Shown here in pieces: positions 1-9,333 of a stretch of DNA of 64,000 bases (positions are counted from its first letter, which is position 1; each line of letters starts with the position of its first letter). Source of the DNA: Rana temporaria (taxonomy: Eukaryota > Chordata > Amphibia > Anura > Ranidae); the NCBI RefSeq assembly GCF_905171775.1, contig NC_053492.1:277284938-277348937 (forward strand), in the 5' to 3' direction. The notes beneath the pieces were generated by a model. It searched no databases and was not told the origin of the DNA. It saw only the letters and a list, made by a program, of their open reading frames with translations. Position numbers and translations under genes: made by a program.

Positions 1-603
1 ATGTGCAGAAAAACACCCCCAAAGCATGATGCTACCACCCCCATGCTTCACAGTAGGGATGGTGTTCTTGGGATGGTACTCATCATTCTTCTTCTTCCAA
101 ACACGGTTAGTGGAATTATGACCAAAAAGTTCTATTTTGGTCTCATCTGACCACATGACTTTCTCCCATGACTCCTCTGGATCATCCAAATGGTCATTGG
201 CAAACTTAAGACGGGCCTTGACATGTGCTGGTTTAAGCAGGGGAACCTTCCGTGCCATGCATGATTTCAAACCATGACGTCTTAGTGTATTACCAACAGT
301 AACCTTGGAAACGGTGGTCCCAGCTCTTTTCAGGTCATTGACCAGCTCCTCCCGTGTAGTCCTGGGCTGATTTCTCACCTTTCTTAGGATCATTGAGACC
401 CCACGAGGTGAGATTTTGCATGGAGCCCCAGTCTGAGGGAGATTGACAGTCATGTTTAGCTTCTTCCATTTTCTAATGATTGCTCCAACAGTGGACCTTT
501 TTTCACCAAGCTGCTTGGCAATTTCCCCGTAGCCCTTTCCAGCCTTGTGGAGGTGTACAATTTTGTCTCTAGTGTCTTTGGACAGCTCTTTGGTCTTGGC
601 CAT
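1..603 (-). CDS. Tc1-like transposase, partial at window edge, uninterrupted frame
   Basis: Reading the minus strand from the ATG at 603-601 gives 201 codons without a stop or frameshift, running off the left edge. The protein starts MAKTKELSKDTRDKIVHLHK, the paired helix-turn-helix DNA-binding region typical of Tc1-like transposases. The position where a GRPR AT-hook usually lies reads LPQTGAPCKISPRG, a weak match. The first catalytic Asp is seen in WSDETKIELFG (Asp about residue 153), followed by HGGGSIMLWGCFSAH, a conserved block of the DDE core. The second Asp and the third acidic residue lie outside the window. Known family role: cut-and-paste transposition into TA sites. The usual length is about 340 residues, so some 60 percent is here. 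A clean frame suggests a recent copy, but activity cannot be judged without the rest. Confidence 0.9.
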   Translation of the reverse strand, partial: MAKTKELSKDTRDKIVHLHKAGKGYGEIAKQLGEKRSTVGAIIRKWKKLNMTVNLPQTGAPCKISPRGVSMILRKVRNQPRTTREELVNDLKRAGTTVSKVTVGNTLRRHGLKSCMARKVPLLKPAHVKARLKFANDHLDDPEESWEKVMWSDETKIELFGHNSTNRVWKKKNDEYHPKNTIPTVKHGGGSIMLWGCFSAH

Positions 604-970
604 GTTAGTAGTTGGATTCTTACTGATTGTATGGGGTGGACAGGTGTCTTTATGCAGCTAATGACCTCAAACAGGTGCATCTAATTTAGGATAATAAATG
701 GAGTGGAGGTGGACATTTTAAAGGCAGACTAACAGGTCTTTGAGGGTCAGAATTCTAGCTGATAGACAGGTGTTCAAATACTTATTTGCAGCTGTATCAT
801 ACAAATAAATAGTTAAAAAATCATAAATTGTGATTTCTGGATTTTTTTTTTTTGATTATGTCTCTCACAGTGGACATGCACCTACGATGACAATTTCAGA
901 CCCCTCCATGATTTCCAAGTGGGAGAACTTGCAAAATAGCAGGGTGTTCAAATACTTATTTTCCTCACTG
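604..970 (-). mobile_element. 5' non-coding part and terminal inverted repeat of the Tc1-like element
   Basis: The transposon end reads CAGTGAGGAAAATAAGTATT on the minus strand, starting at 970 and directly next to a TA run at 971, as expected for TA target-site insertion. An internal copy of the motif GTGTTCAAATACTTATTT lies at about 770-788 and the outer copy at about 945-962. Two repeats spaced by nearly 200 bases fit the IR/DR organisation of some Tc1-like elements. The opposite end lies before the window. Confidence 0.8.
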
Positions 971-992
971 TATATATATATATATATTTATT
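971..992. repeat. (TA)n microsatellite at the transposon target site
   Basis: A short run of TA dinucleotides directly abuts the Tc1-like terminus. Tc1-like elements duplicate TA, so the microsatellite may be the original target or may have grown from the duplicated TA. Confidence 0.8.
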
Positions 993-1044
993 TTGGCAGA
1001 GCGAGGCTCTGTCCCTATGAAAATGGGGTTAAAGTGGACACAGA

Positions 1045-1392
1045 GGGGTAGATCCACAAAGAAATTACGCCGCCGTATCTACTGATACGCCGGCGTAATT
1101 TCAAAATTCCCGCTTCGTATCTTTGTTTTGAATCCTCAAAACAAGATACGACGGCATCTTGGCTAGATCCGACAGGCGTACGTCTTCGTTCGGCGCGGGG
1201 ACGCGCTTCATTTAAATGAAACACGCCCCCTACCCGCCGAATTCCACACCCTTACGCCGCGAGAGATACCGTACGACGCCATAACTTATGGCGCGGATTC
1301 GTTATGGATTCAAACCAACTAAAAGTAAGTTACAGCGGCGTAGCGTATCTTAAATGCGCTGCGCCCAGCGCAGATGTATGTGGATCTGACCC
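1045..1392. mobile_element. short inverted-repeat element (MITE), CGTA-rich, 3-bp duplication
   Basis: The ends are inverted: GGGTAGATCCACAAAG on the left and a right end whose complement reads GGGTCAGATCCACATAC. Both sides are flanked by AGA (1042-1044 and 1393-1395). The interior is rich in TACG and CGTA motifs and resembles the larger GGCC(C)AGATTCAC family elsewhere in this window. There is no coding capacity. A 3-bp duplication fits PIF/Harbinger-type elements, but this assignment is inference. Confidence 0.6.
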
Positions 1393-1396
1393 AGAG

Positions 1397-2150
1397 TCTG
1401 CATATCGGATGAGTGCATCGCTACAAAGCGTAAATTTGAATTTTTCTCGGATATTGCTATTTCTGCATGGGGCTCTGTGGTTTGGAGATCCTTCAGAGTC
1501 TTGGGTGGGACAGGATCTCCAACCTTGTGTCCGAGTCTTAAGGATAGCCAGCAGGGTGTGTGCCCAGGTGCACACAGCCCATATAATGAGGGTTTTGTAA
1601 GAGCAGAAGGTGGAAGGAAGGAGGAGTTGGAGCAGTGGCTGCTAGTGAGAGAGTCTCTGTGTAAGGATAGACGCTGTGTGCATTAAGTAGTTCAAAGTTG
1701 TGTGCATTGAAGGGCTTCAAGCTGTGTGCGTCCAAGGAGCCAAAAGCTGTGTGCATTATGGGACTTCAAACTGTGTGCGTTTAAGAAGCCCAAAGCTGTG
1801 TGCATCCAAGACCGTGGGCCTGGAAGATCTGGTGGTTTGAGGGACCAGTACCTATAGCAGCAGTGCTGTGGAAGAGTAGCCACGTGGGCTTGTATTTTTC
1901 AGTTATGTCTGAATGACGTTTAAACCCATGTGTGGGATTCCCGAGTGGACTTTTGTTTGGCAGTGCATCATTCGTCGGGTGCCTCCGGCTGAGGCAGGAT
2001 CGTGTGCGTCGTATCCTTGCTGGAGATCATTGATGTAGATCGAGAATGGATTACATCCCTGGAGATTACGAATGGATGACATTGCTGGAATTTTTTTTTT
2101 TTTTTGTAACTTTTAAGGACTTGTCCCAAACTGTCTCCTGTCGTTTTTAA
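1397..2150. other. non-coding stretch without recognised gene
   Basis: Apart from the tandem repeat at 1672-1806 and a T-run near 2091-2105, I see no gene or element with defined ends here. The short open frames on both strands have no recognisable domain and overlap the repeat. Confidence 0.5.
1672..1806. repeat. degenerate minisatellite, about 25-bp unit, about 5.5 copies
   Basis: The motif CTGTGTGCRT recurs about every 25 bases, with spacers such as AAGTAGTTCAAAG, GAAGGGCTTCAAG and CCAAGGAGCCAAAAG. The units are clearly related but diverged, so this is an old tandem array. Confidence 0.7.
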
Positions 2151-2860
2151 CATTTTGACACTTTTTTTGTGAAATGGGGGGGGCCGGGATATGGAGGTCC
2201 CCTTTGTTAAAGGGGGCTTCCAGATTCCGATAAGCCCCCCACCTGCAGACCACCATAACCACCGGGCAAGGGTTGTGGGGATGAGGCCCTTGTCCCCATC
2301 AACATGGGGACATCCTCCCCATGTTGAGGGCATGTGGCCTGGTACATTTCAGGAGGAAGGGGCACTCTCTCGTCCTCCCCTCTTTTTCTACGGCCTGCCA
2401 GGTTGCGCGCTCGGATAAGTATGTTTTTTTTGGGGGGAAACCCACACCAGTTTTTTTATTTTGGCACGGAGTTCCCCTTAAAATCCATACCAGACCTGAA
2501 GGGTCTGGTATGGATTTTTGGGGAAACCCCACCCCATTTTTTTTTTATTTGGAGCAGGGTTCCCCTTAATATCCATACCAGACCTAAAGGGCCTGGTAAT
2601 GAAATTTGGGGGGACACCAACACATTTTTTTTCAATGACTTTCAATTACTTATCTGTATTGTCGGGACCTGACAATTGCATTGATACATGTCCCCTGGGA
2701 CAGGACCCAGGTCCCCAAACACTTTTTATGACAATAACTTGCATATTAACCTTTAAAGTTAGCACTTTAAATTTCTCCCATATACTTTTAAAGGGTTTTT
2801 TCCGCGGCTTTTCGAATTTGCCGCGAACACCCCAAATTGTTCGACCCGAACATAAAGCTC
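2150..2860 (+). repeat. GC-rich repeat unit, copy A
   Basis: This block shares long stretches with 5210-5735 (same orientation) and with 3361-4270 (opposite orientation): a GGTCCCCTTTGTTAAAGGGG hairpin, a CCATCAACATGGGGACATCC segment and repeated TCCATACCAGACCTGAAGGG hairpins. Its outer end (about 2640-2860) matches the complement of 3361-3480. The open frames inside are low-complexity and I do not regard them as genes. The family is not one I can name. Confidence 0.65.
2481..2517. repeat. near-perfect 15-bp hairpin
   Basis: AATCCATACCAGACC is followed after five bases by its exact complement. Related hairpins occur in the other copies of this repeat unit (about 3850, 5590), so the hairpin belongs to the family. 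Confidence 0.8.
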
Positions 2861-3224
2861 ATCTCTAGTCACATGCTCCCTCATATTTGGAAGTACTGAG
2901 TACTTCACCTCAATCTGCAAGGCAAACATAGCAGAGGGAGATTAAATAGGGGATAACAAAATCGAGGCAAAAAATTAAAGAGAGTCTGTTGCTCTGTCCT
3001 GCTTTGGCAAAGCACAAGATGCCTTTAATCCTTAAATTAATAGAAAACATACAAGTAAATGATTCAATATGTATTTAACTAACTTTTTACCTCTCCAAAT
3101 GTTTGTATAAAACTGTATGTACACATTCGTCCACCGGACAGATTTATATAAAAGCAATTTGAAGAAATGTACAATTTCAAGCCAAATGGTGGTTCATATA
3201 AATGTCAGATCTGTCATAGACAAT
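2861..3224. other. AT-rich stretch without recognised feature
   Basis: I see no gene, tandem repeat or inverted repeat of note here. Confidence 0.4.
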
Positions 3225-3370
3225 GGGCCTGATTTACTATGCTCTGTGCGCTGCGCTGGTTCATGCCTTAATTAGTACTCCGGGTGGAGGCTTAATTCGG
3301 CGCATGAACCAGCGTAGCAGCCGGCGCATTGAAACTAATATGTAAAGCCGCGCCGAACTCCCTATAGAAG
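3225..3370. mobile_element. fragment of a short inverted-repeat element
   Basis: It begins GGGCCTGATTTACTATGC and carries an internal inverted pair around TTCATGCC/GGCGCATGAA. The matching opposite end, TGGTAAATCAGCCCCA, is found only at about 15290-15306, so this copy is truncated or its other end has been separated by the neighbouring foldback. Confidence 0.4.
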
Positions 3371-3713
3371 TCTATGGGAGAAATCAAAAGTGTTCATTTT
3401 AAAGGCTAATCTGCAAGTTTTGTCCTAAAAAAGTGTTTGGGTACCTCAGTCCTGCCCCAGGGAACATGTATCAATGCTTTTTTTATTTTTTAAAACGGCC
3501 GTTTTTTCGGGAGCAGTGAAATTAATAATTCTTAAAGTGAAACAATAAAAGTGAAATATTCCTTTAAATTTCGTACCTAGGGGGGGTGTAATGTCAGCAT
3601 GTGAAATAGCGCATTTGCACAAAATGACATTCAGAAGGAAAAAAGTCATTTAAAAATTCACACGCGGCTATAATGAATTGTCGGCTCTGACAATTCTAAA
3701 GGGATTCATTCAT

Positions 3714-5735
3714 AAAACAAACAAAAAAATGTGTAGGGGTTCCCCCAAATTAAATTACCAGGCCCTTCAGGTCTGGAATGGATATTAAGGGGAACCCCGC
3801 CGTAAAAACCAAAAAAAAAAAAGACGTGCGGTTCCCGGCAAATATCCATTCCAGACCCTTCAGGTCTGGTGTGGATTTTAAGGGGAACTCCACCCCAAAT
3901 TGAAAAAAAAATGGCGTGGAGTCCCCCTAAAAATCCACACCAGACCCTTATCCGAGCACGTTGACCTGGCCGGCCGCAGAAAAGAGGGGGGGACAGAGTG
4001 CGGCCCCCCCTCTCTCCTGAACCGCACCAGGCCACATGCCCTCAACATGGGGAGGATGTCCCCATGTTGATGGGGACAAGGGTCTCATCCCCACAACCCT
4101 TGCCCGGTGGTTGTGGGGGTATGCGGGCGGGAGGTTTATCAGAATCTGGAAGACCCCTTTAACAAAGGGGACCCCCAGATCCTGACCCCCCCCCTGTGTG
4201 AAATGGTAATGGGGTACATTGTACCTCTACCATTTCACCCCAAAAAAAATGTCAAAGTGTTAAAAATGACAGTAGCCGGTTTTTGACAAATCTTTTAATA
4301 AAATCTTCTTTTCTTCTTTCCTTCGGGTTTCTTCCGCTGCTTCTTTCTTCTCGTCCACATCTTGCCCGACGTGTTCTTCTATCTTCTCCGTCCGTCCTTC
4401 AGCCTTCTGGTCCCGCATCTTGCCCGTTGTCTTGTCCTGTCTTCTTCTCCGTCCGCCTCCTCGTCCGCATCTTGGGTCTTCTGCGGTGTTCTTCTTGTCC
4501 CCGGACCCAGCGTTTGAATTTGATTTGGCCGCCGTTTTCCCGCTCCTGGGACCCGCCCCCTCTGACGCCACAAGTAAACTCCTTAGAAGGTCATGTGCGT
4601 CAGAGGGGGGCGGGGTCGCAGAGCGTCACACAGCGGGGGAATTCAATTTCAATCACGCCGCCCGGAGAAGAAGTTCCCGCCGTGTCACACTCATGTGACC
4701 CCGCCCCCCTCTGACGCCACAAGTAAACTCCTTAGAAGGTCATGTGCGTCAGAGGGGGGCGGGGTCGCAGAGCGTCACACAGCGGGGGAATTCAATTTCA
4801 ATCGCGCCGCCCGGAGAAGAAGTTCCCGCCGTGTCACACTCATGTGACCCCGCCCCCCTCTGACGCACATGACCTTCTAAGGAGTTTACTTGTGGCGTCA
4901 GAGGGGGGCGGGTCCCAGGAGCGGGAAAACGGCGGCCAAATCAAATTCAAACGCTGGGTCCGGGGACGAGAAGAACACCGCAGAAGACCCAAGATGCGGA
5001 CGAGGAGGCGGACGGAGAAGAAGACAGGACAAGACAACGGGCAAGATGCGGGACCAGAAGGCTGAAGGACGGACGGAGAAGATAGAAGAACACGTCGGGC
5101 AAGATGTGGACGAGAAGAAAGAAGCAGCGGAAGAAACCCGAAGGAAAGAAGAAAAGAAGATTTTATTAAAAGATTTGTCAAAAACCGGCTACTGTCATTT
5201 TTAACACTTTGACATTTTTTTGGGGGTGAAATGGTAGAGGTACAATGTACCCCATTACCATTTCACATAGGGGGGGGGGCAGGATCTGGGGGTCCCCTTT
5301 GTTAAAGGGGTCTTCCAGATTCTGATAAGCCCCCCGCCCGCATACCCCCACAACCACCGGGCAAGGGTTGTGGGGATGAGACCCTTGTCCCCATCAACAT
5401 GGGGACATCCTCCCCATGTTGAGGGCATGTGGCCTGGTGCGGTTCAGGAGAGGGGGGGGGCCGCACTCTGTCCCCCCCTCTTTTCTGCGGCCGGCCAGGT
5501 CAACGTGCTCGGATAAGGGTCTGGTGTGGATTTTTAGGGGGACTCCACGCCATTTTTTTTTTCAATTTGGGGTGGAGTTCCCCTTAAAATCCACACCAGA
5601 CCTGAAGGGTCTGGTATGGATATTTGGGGGGACCCCACGCCATTTTTTGGGTTTTTTTTTTACGGCGGGGTTCCCCTTAATATCCATTCCAGACCTGAAG
5701 GGCCTGGTAATTTAATTTGGAGGGACCCCCTTTTT
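3714..5735. repeat. GC-rich foldback (inverted repeat), about 0.9-kb arms
   Basis: The left arm (about 3714-4604) is nearly the complement of the right arm (about 4859-5735). For instance, the left arm read as its complement encodes the same protein string (MTNLLIKSSFLLSFGFLPLL) that appears from 5181 downward on the other arm, with only one or two changes over 90 codons. The loop (4605-4858) holds a tandem duplication. This string and its reverse-frame partner are low-complexity (Ser/Pro/Leu or Lys/Glu/Gly-rich) and match no family I know, so I treat them as chance frames. Arm similarity is high, which implies a recent origin or continuing gene conversion. Confidence 0.8.
4559..4856. repeat. 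tandem duplication, 149-bp unit, two copies
   Basis: The block starting TCTGACGCCACAAGTAAACT repeats 149 bases later with very few changes. The first 44 bases are bounded by TCTGACGC and GCGTCAGA, and the same 44 bases occur inverted at 4859-4902 as the start of the right foldback arm. Confidence 0.85.
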
Positions 5736-5786
5736 TTTTTTTTTTTTTAATGAGCAATGACTCTATTCTTTATAGCCATGAGTACT

Positions 5787-6600
5787 TTAACCACTTGCCC
5801 ACCGGGTTAATTCTGGCACTTCTCTCCTTCATGTGAAAATCACAATTTTTTGGCTAGAAAATTAATCAGAACCCCCAAACATTATATATTTTTTTTTAGC
5901 AGACATCCTAGGGAATAAAATGGCAGTCATTGCAGTACTTTTTGTCACACCGTATTTGCGCAGCGGTCTTACAAGCGCACTTTTTTTGGATAAAAATCAC
6001 TTTTTTGAATTAAAAAATAAGACAACAATACATTTTGCCCAATTTTTTTATATATTGTGAAAGATAATGTTACGCCGAGTAAAATGATACCCAACATGTC
6101 ACGCTTAAAAATTGCGCCCGCTCGTGGCATGGCATCAAACTTTTACCCTTTAAAAATCTCGATAGGCGACGTTTAAAAAATTCTACAGGTTGCATTTTTT
6201 GAGTTGCAGAGTAGGTCTAGGGCTAGAATTATTGCTCTCACTCTAACGATCGCGGCGATACCTCACTTGTGTGGTTTGAATACCGTTTTCATATGCGGGC
6301 GCTACTCGCGTATGCGTTTGCTTCTGTGCGCGAGCTCGTCGGGACGGGGCGCTTTAAAAATTTTTTTGGGGGTTTTCTTATTTATTTTTATTTAGTTTTA
6401 TAATGTTTTACACTGAAATAAAAAAATACAAAAAAAATGATCAGTTTTCTTCCTATTACAAGGAATGTAAACATCCCTTGTAATAGGACTAGTGTGTGAC
6501 AGGTCCTCTTTATGGAGAGAGGCGGGGTCAATAAGGCTGGAAAGCATGGTATTGAAAAAAAAAATAAAAGATCTCATGCTTTCAGCTGCAATCATGTTCG
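5787..6600. mobile_element. TTAA-target element, right end lost
   Basis: It starts with TTAACCACTTGCCCACCGGG, the terminus shared by the elements at 6952 and 15587. Parts of the interior (about 6055-6290) match 10655-10880. No matching right terminus is seen before the V-SINE, so the copy is truncated. No transposase frame is present. TTAA targets are used by piggyBac and Kolobok-type transposons; I cannot choose between them from this sequence. Confidence 0.55.
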
Positions 6601-6605
6601 TTCAC

Positions 6606-6800
6606 CACAGTGGTGTAGTGTATAGCACTTTGACCTAGCAGCAAAAGAGTCGTTGGTTCGAATCCCGCCCGTGACAGCATCTGCATGGAGTTTGCATGTT
6701 CTCCCTGTGCCTGCGTGGGTTTCCTCCCACAATATAAAAACACGCTGTAAATCGGATCCGGTCTAAATAAGCCCTAATATGCAGTAGTATATTTAGGTTT
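6606..6800 (+). mobile_element. tRNA-derived SINE with V-domain
   Basis: A polymerase III box A-like motif TGGTGTAGTG (6611-6620) and a perfect box B GGTTCGAATCC (6655-6665) lie 34 bases apart, as in a tRNA gene. The following stretch (6683-6731), including GAGTTTGCATGTTCTCCCTG and GGGTTTCCTCCCACA, matches the conserved central domain of vertebrate V-SINEs. Relative to the usual V-domain a block of about 17 bases is missing between the two halves of the TTTCCTCC segment. The tail (to about 6800) resembles a LINE-derived 3' part. It lacks the acceptor pairing of a working tRNA, so it is not annotated as one. Confidence 0.85.
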
Positions 6801-6951
6801 GGTTCTGCCCTAGGCCTGACTACATATCTGCACCTCCTAATAGAAAAATGACCCACCCCTTCCTGTCAAGGTCACACCCTGTTTTTGTATAACCCCGCCC
6901 AGTAATTTTCAGGGGACCCACACACTAGTTCTGGGGGGGCACTGGATTCCC

Positions 6952-8030
6952 TTAACCACTTCCATACCAGGCACTTACGCACCTTCCCGCCCAAGCCAAT
7001 TTTCAGCTTTCAACACTGTCGCACTTTGAATGGCAATTGCGCGGTCATACAACACTGTACCCAAACAAAATTGGCGTCCTTTTTTCCCCACAAATAGAGC
7101 TTTCTTTTGTTGTTATTTGATCACCTCTGGGTTTTTTTTTTTTGCGCAACAACTAAAAAAAGACTGCAAATTTTGAAACAAAAAAACGTTTTTATTTTTT
7201 AAGGTTAATTTTTTTGTAAATACGTTTTTCTCTTTCAATTACGGGCACTGATATGGCGGCACTGATGGGCACCGATGAGATGGCACTGATGGACATCGAT
7301 GAGGTAGTACTGACGGGCACAGATGAGGTGGCATTGATTGGCGGCGCTGCTATGCGGCACTGATGGGCACTCATAGGCGGCACTGATGGGCACTCATGGG
7401 CAGCACAGATGGGCGGCACTTATGGGTGGCACTGATGGATACTTATGGGTGGCACAGGTGGGCACTGATAGGTGGGCACTGTGCATGGATGGGCACTGTG
7501 GGGTGGCACTGATGGACACTGTGGGGTGGCACTGATTTTCCCAGTCAGTGCCCATTTGTGGGCACTGATTGGCATCTTTTTTCTTATTTTTTAATGCTTT
7601 TTGTTTTTTTGTTCTATATTTTTTTTCTTTTTGCACACCCTGGTGGTCCAGTGTGGTGATCCGAGGGGGGGCTGCGCTGATAAACAATCAGCGCGAACGC
7701 CCCCTGTCAGGAGAGGCGCCGATCGGCTCTCCTATACTCGCGTCTGTCAGACGCGAGTGAGGAAGAGCCATCGATGGCTCTTCCTGTTTACATCGTGATC
7801 AGCCGTGATTGGACACGGCTGATCACGTGGTAAAGAGTCTCCGTCTCCGTGAGAGACTCTTTACCGAGATCGGAGATGCAGGGTGTCAGACTGACACCCC
7901 GCATCACCGATCGCCGCGCTGCGTGCCCCCACAGGCGCGTGCGGCATGAAATCCTGCAGGACGTCCTGTCAGGATTGTGTAACCACTTCCCGGACGTAAA
8001 TCGGCCATAGGCTGGGCGGGAAGTGGTTAA
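6952..8030. mobile_element. complete TTAA-bounded non-autonomous transposon, 1.08 kb
   Basis: TTAACCACTTCCATACC at the left pairs with a right end whose complement reads TTAACCACTTCCCGCCC. TTAA is present at both edges (6952-6955 and 8027-8030). Inside lie a minisatellite (7240-7560) and several strong hairpins, among them GAAGAGCCATCGATGGCTCTTC near 7762 and GGTAAAGAGTCTCC/GGAGACTCTTTACC-type arms near 7829-7866. There is no transposase. It is a MITE-like derivative of a piggyBac- or Kolobok-type element. Confidence 0.75.
7240..7560. repeat. minisatellite of GGCACTGATGGGCAC type
   Basis: Variants of GGCACTGATGGGCAC and GGCACTGATGGACAC repeat through about 320 bases, with unit length roughly 12-18 bases. 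The repeat is internal to the TTAA element, and a similar tract occurs in the related element at 15870-16145. Confidence 0.8.
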
Positions 8031-8047
8031 TTTGCATAGTTTTTCTC

Positions 8048-8080
8048 TCACTTCCTGTTTGGCTATGGGGCAGGAAGTGA
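8048..8080. repeat. TCACTTCCTG hairpin, copy 1
   Basis: TCACTTCCTG and its complement CAGGAAGTGA are separated by 13 bases. Two further copies lie at 8731-8763 and 9334-9366. Confidence 0.75.
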
Positions 8081-8195
8081 AGGCAAATCTCTCCAATTGG
8101 ACACAGATAATACAAAATAAACTGACAGGGCCTATAACCCTCCCTCACTCTATCCAAAATTAAAGAAAATAAAACTTGTTGATTATAGTTCTTGT

Positions 8196-8488
8196 CAGGG
8201 GCGGACTGACCATTGAGTCACTCGGGCACTGCCCGAGGGCCCCATGCCACTAGGGGGCCCCATCCGGGTTGCCAGGCTCAGTAAAACCAGGGACAGTATG
8301 TAAAAATCTGTGTTTTTTTTAGATCTGTCCCTGATATGTCCGAAAATGACATGCTTTTAATGTGAATATCCCAAGATTTTAGCTGCCCGCCTCTGCACTA
8401 CCTCCTGGCGTGGTGGTCATCTGTAAGCCAGAGGGGCCCCATAATCTTCTATTGCCCAGGGGCCCCATGAGTTGTCAGTCCGCCCCTG
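8196..8488. mobile_element. hAT-type MITE with 8-bp target duplication
   Basis: The ends are CAGGGGCGGACTGACCA and its inverted partner TGTCAGTCCGCCCCTG. It is flanked by GTTCTTGT (8188-8195) and GTTCTAGT (8489-8496), an 8-bp duplication with one mismatch. CAGGG-type termini and 8-bp duplications are hallmarks of hAT elements. Length is 293 bp with no coding capacity. Confidence 0.88.
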
Positions 8489-8730
8489 GTTCTAGTTTAA
8501 GCACAAATTTCATAGAGTTTTATTGAGAGCCCTAAGAAAATATAACCATGCCAATAGGCCAGGATAGAGCGTTGCTAATATGTAGGAATGTGTGTGTTAG
8601 AGCACCCCACCCAATGTTAACTAAAAAATTATTAATTTGCAAATAAGTATTATCTGCTCATTTTTTTGGGGATGTCTGCACCCCTGATAGTGACAACATT
8701 TGTGAGGTGTCTTCACCCTTTCTAATTCAT

Positions 8731-8763
8731 TCACTTCCTGTCACATAGCCAAACAGGAAGTGA
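8731..8763. repeat. TCACTTCCTGT hairpin, copy 2
   Basis: Same inverted pair as copy 1, but the loop (CACATAGCCAA) is close to the complement of the copy-1 loop, so this copy is in the opposite orientation. Confidence 0.75.
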
Positions 8764-9083
8764 GGGTAAAACCTTACTAATATCTTTTCTTGGGGACACA
8801 GAGATCAATATAAATAGTTTCCCATTATGTAAATTGCGCTCTAGCATTTTGCTGTGTACACCCCAAATTATTAGGGATCGTGGACTTTGGGGTCCATTTA
8901 CTAAAGGCAAATCCACTTTGCACTACAAGTGCAAAGCAAGGAAGAAAGAAAACAAAACAACTTTGCTTCTACAGGATTGGATGTTAAAACCATCAGTGCT
9001 TCCTCTCTGATTTTCAGCAACTATGCTTGTACTGCAGAGTGGCTTTGCCTTTACTAAACCCCAAACTAAATAATCATTTGGGG

Positions 9084-9231
9084 CAGGGATCCTCAAACTA
9101 CGGCCCTCCAGCTGTTTTAGAACTACACATCCCATGAGGCCTTGTAATGCACTGACATTCACAGACATGACTAGGCATGATGGGAATTGTAGTTCCTGAA
9201 CAACTGGAGGGCCGTAGTTTGAAGACCCATG
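9084..9231. mobile_element. short hAT-type MITE with perfect 8-bp duplication
   Basis: Left end CAGGGATCCTCAAACTACGG and right end complementary (CCGTAGTTTGAAGACCCATG). The flanks are identical: ATTTGGGG at 9076-9083 and 9232-9239. Terminal pairing runs over about 30 bases. Length is 148 bp, without coding capacity. Confidence 0.92.
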
Positions 9232-9333
9232 ATTTGGGGTGTACACAGCAGTGCTGGAGTGCAATTTGCTTAATGGGGACACTAGTTAGATTGACCTGTG
9301 TCCCCAAGAAATGACACTGGTAGGGTTTTAACC

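Noticed and set aside
4283..5181. Matching 143- and 113-codon frames on opposite strands
   Set aside because: They are the two arms of the foldback read in opposite directions. The composition is low-complexity and I see no domain.
6611..6680. Candidate tRNA gene
   Set aside because: Both polymerase III boxes are present, but there is no acceptor-stem pairing and the V-domain follows directly, so this is a SINE head.
7240..7560. CRISPR-like regular repeat
   Set aside because: Units are contiguous and degenerate without spacers, in a eukaryotic repeat context: a minisatellite.
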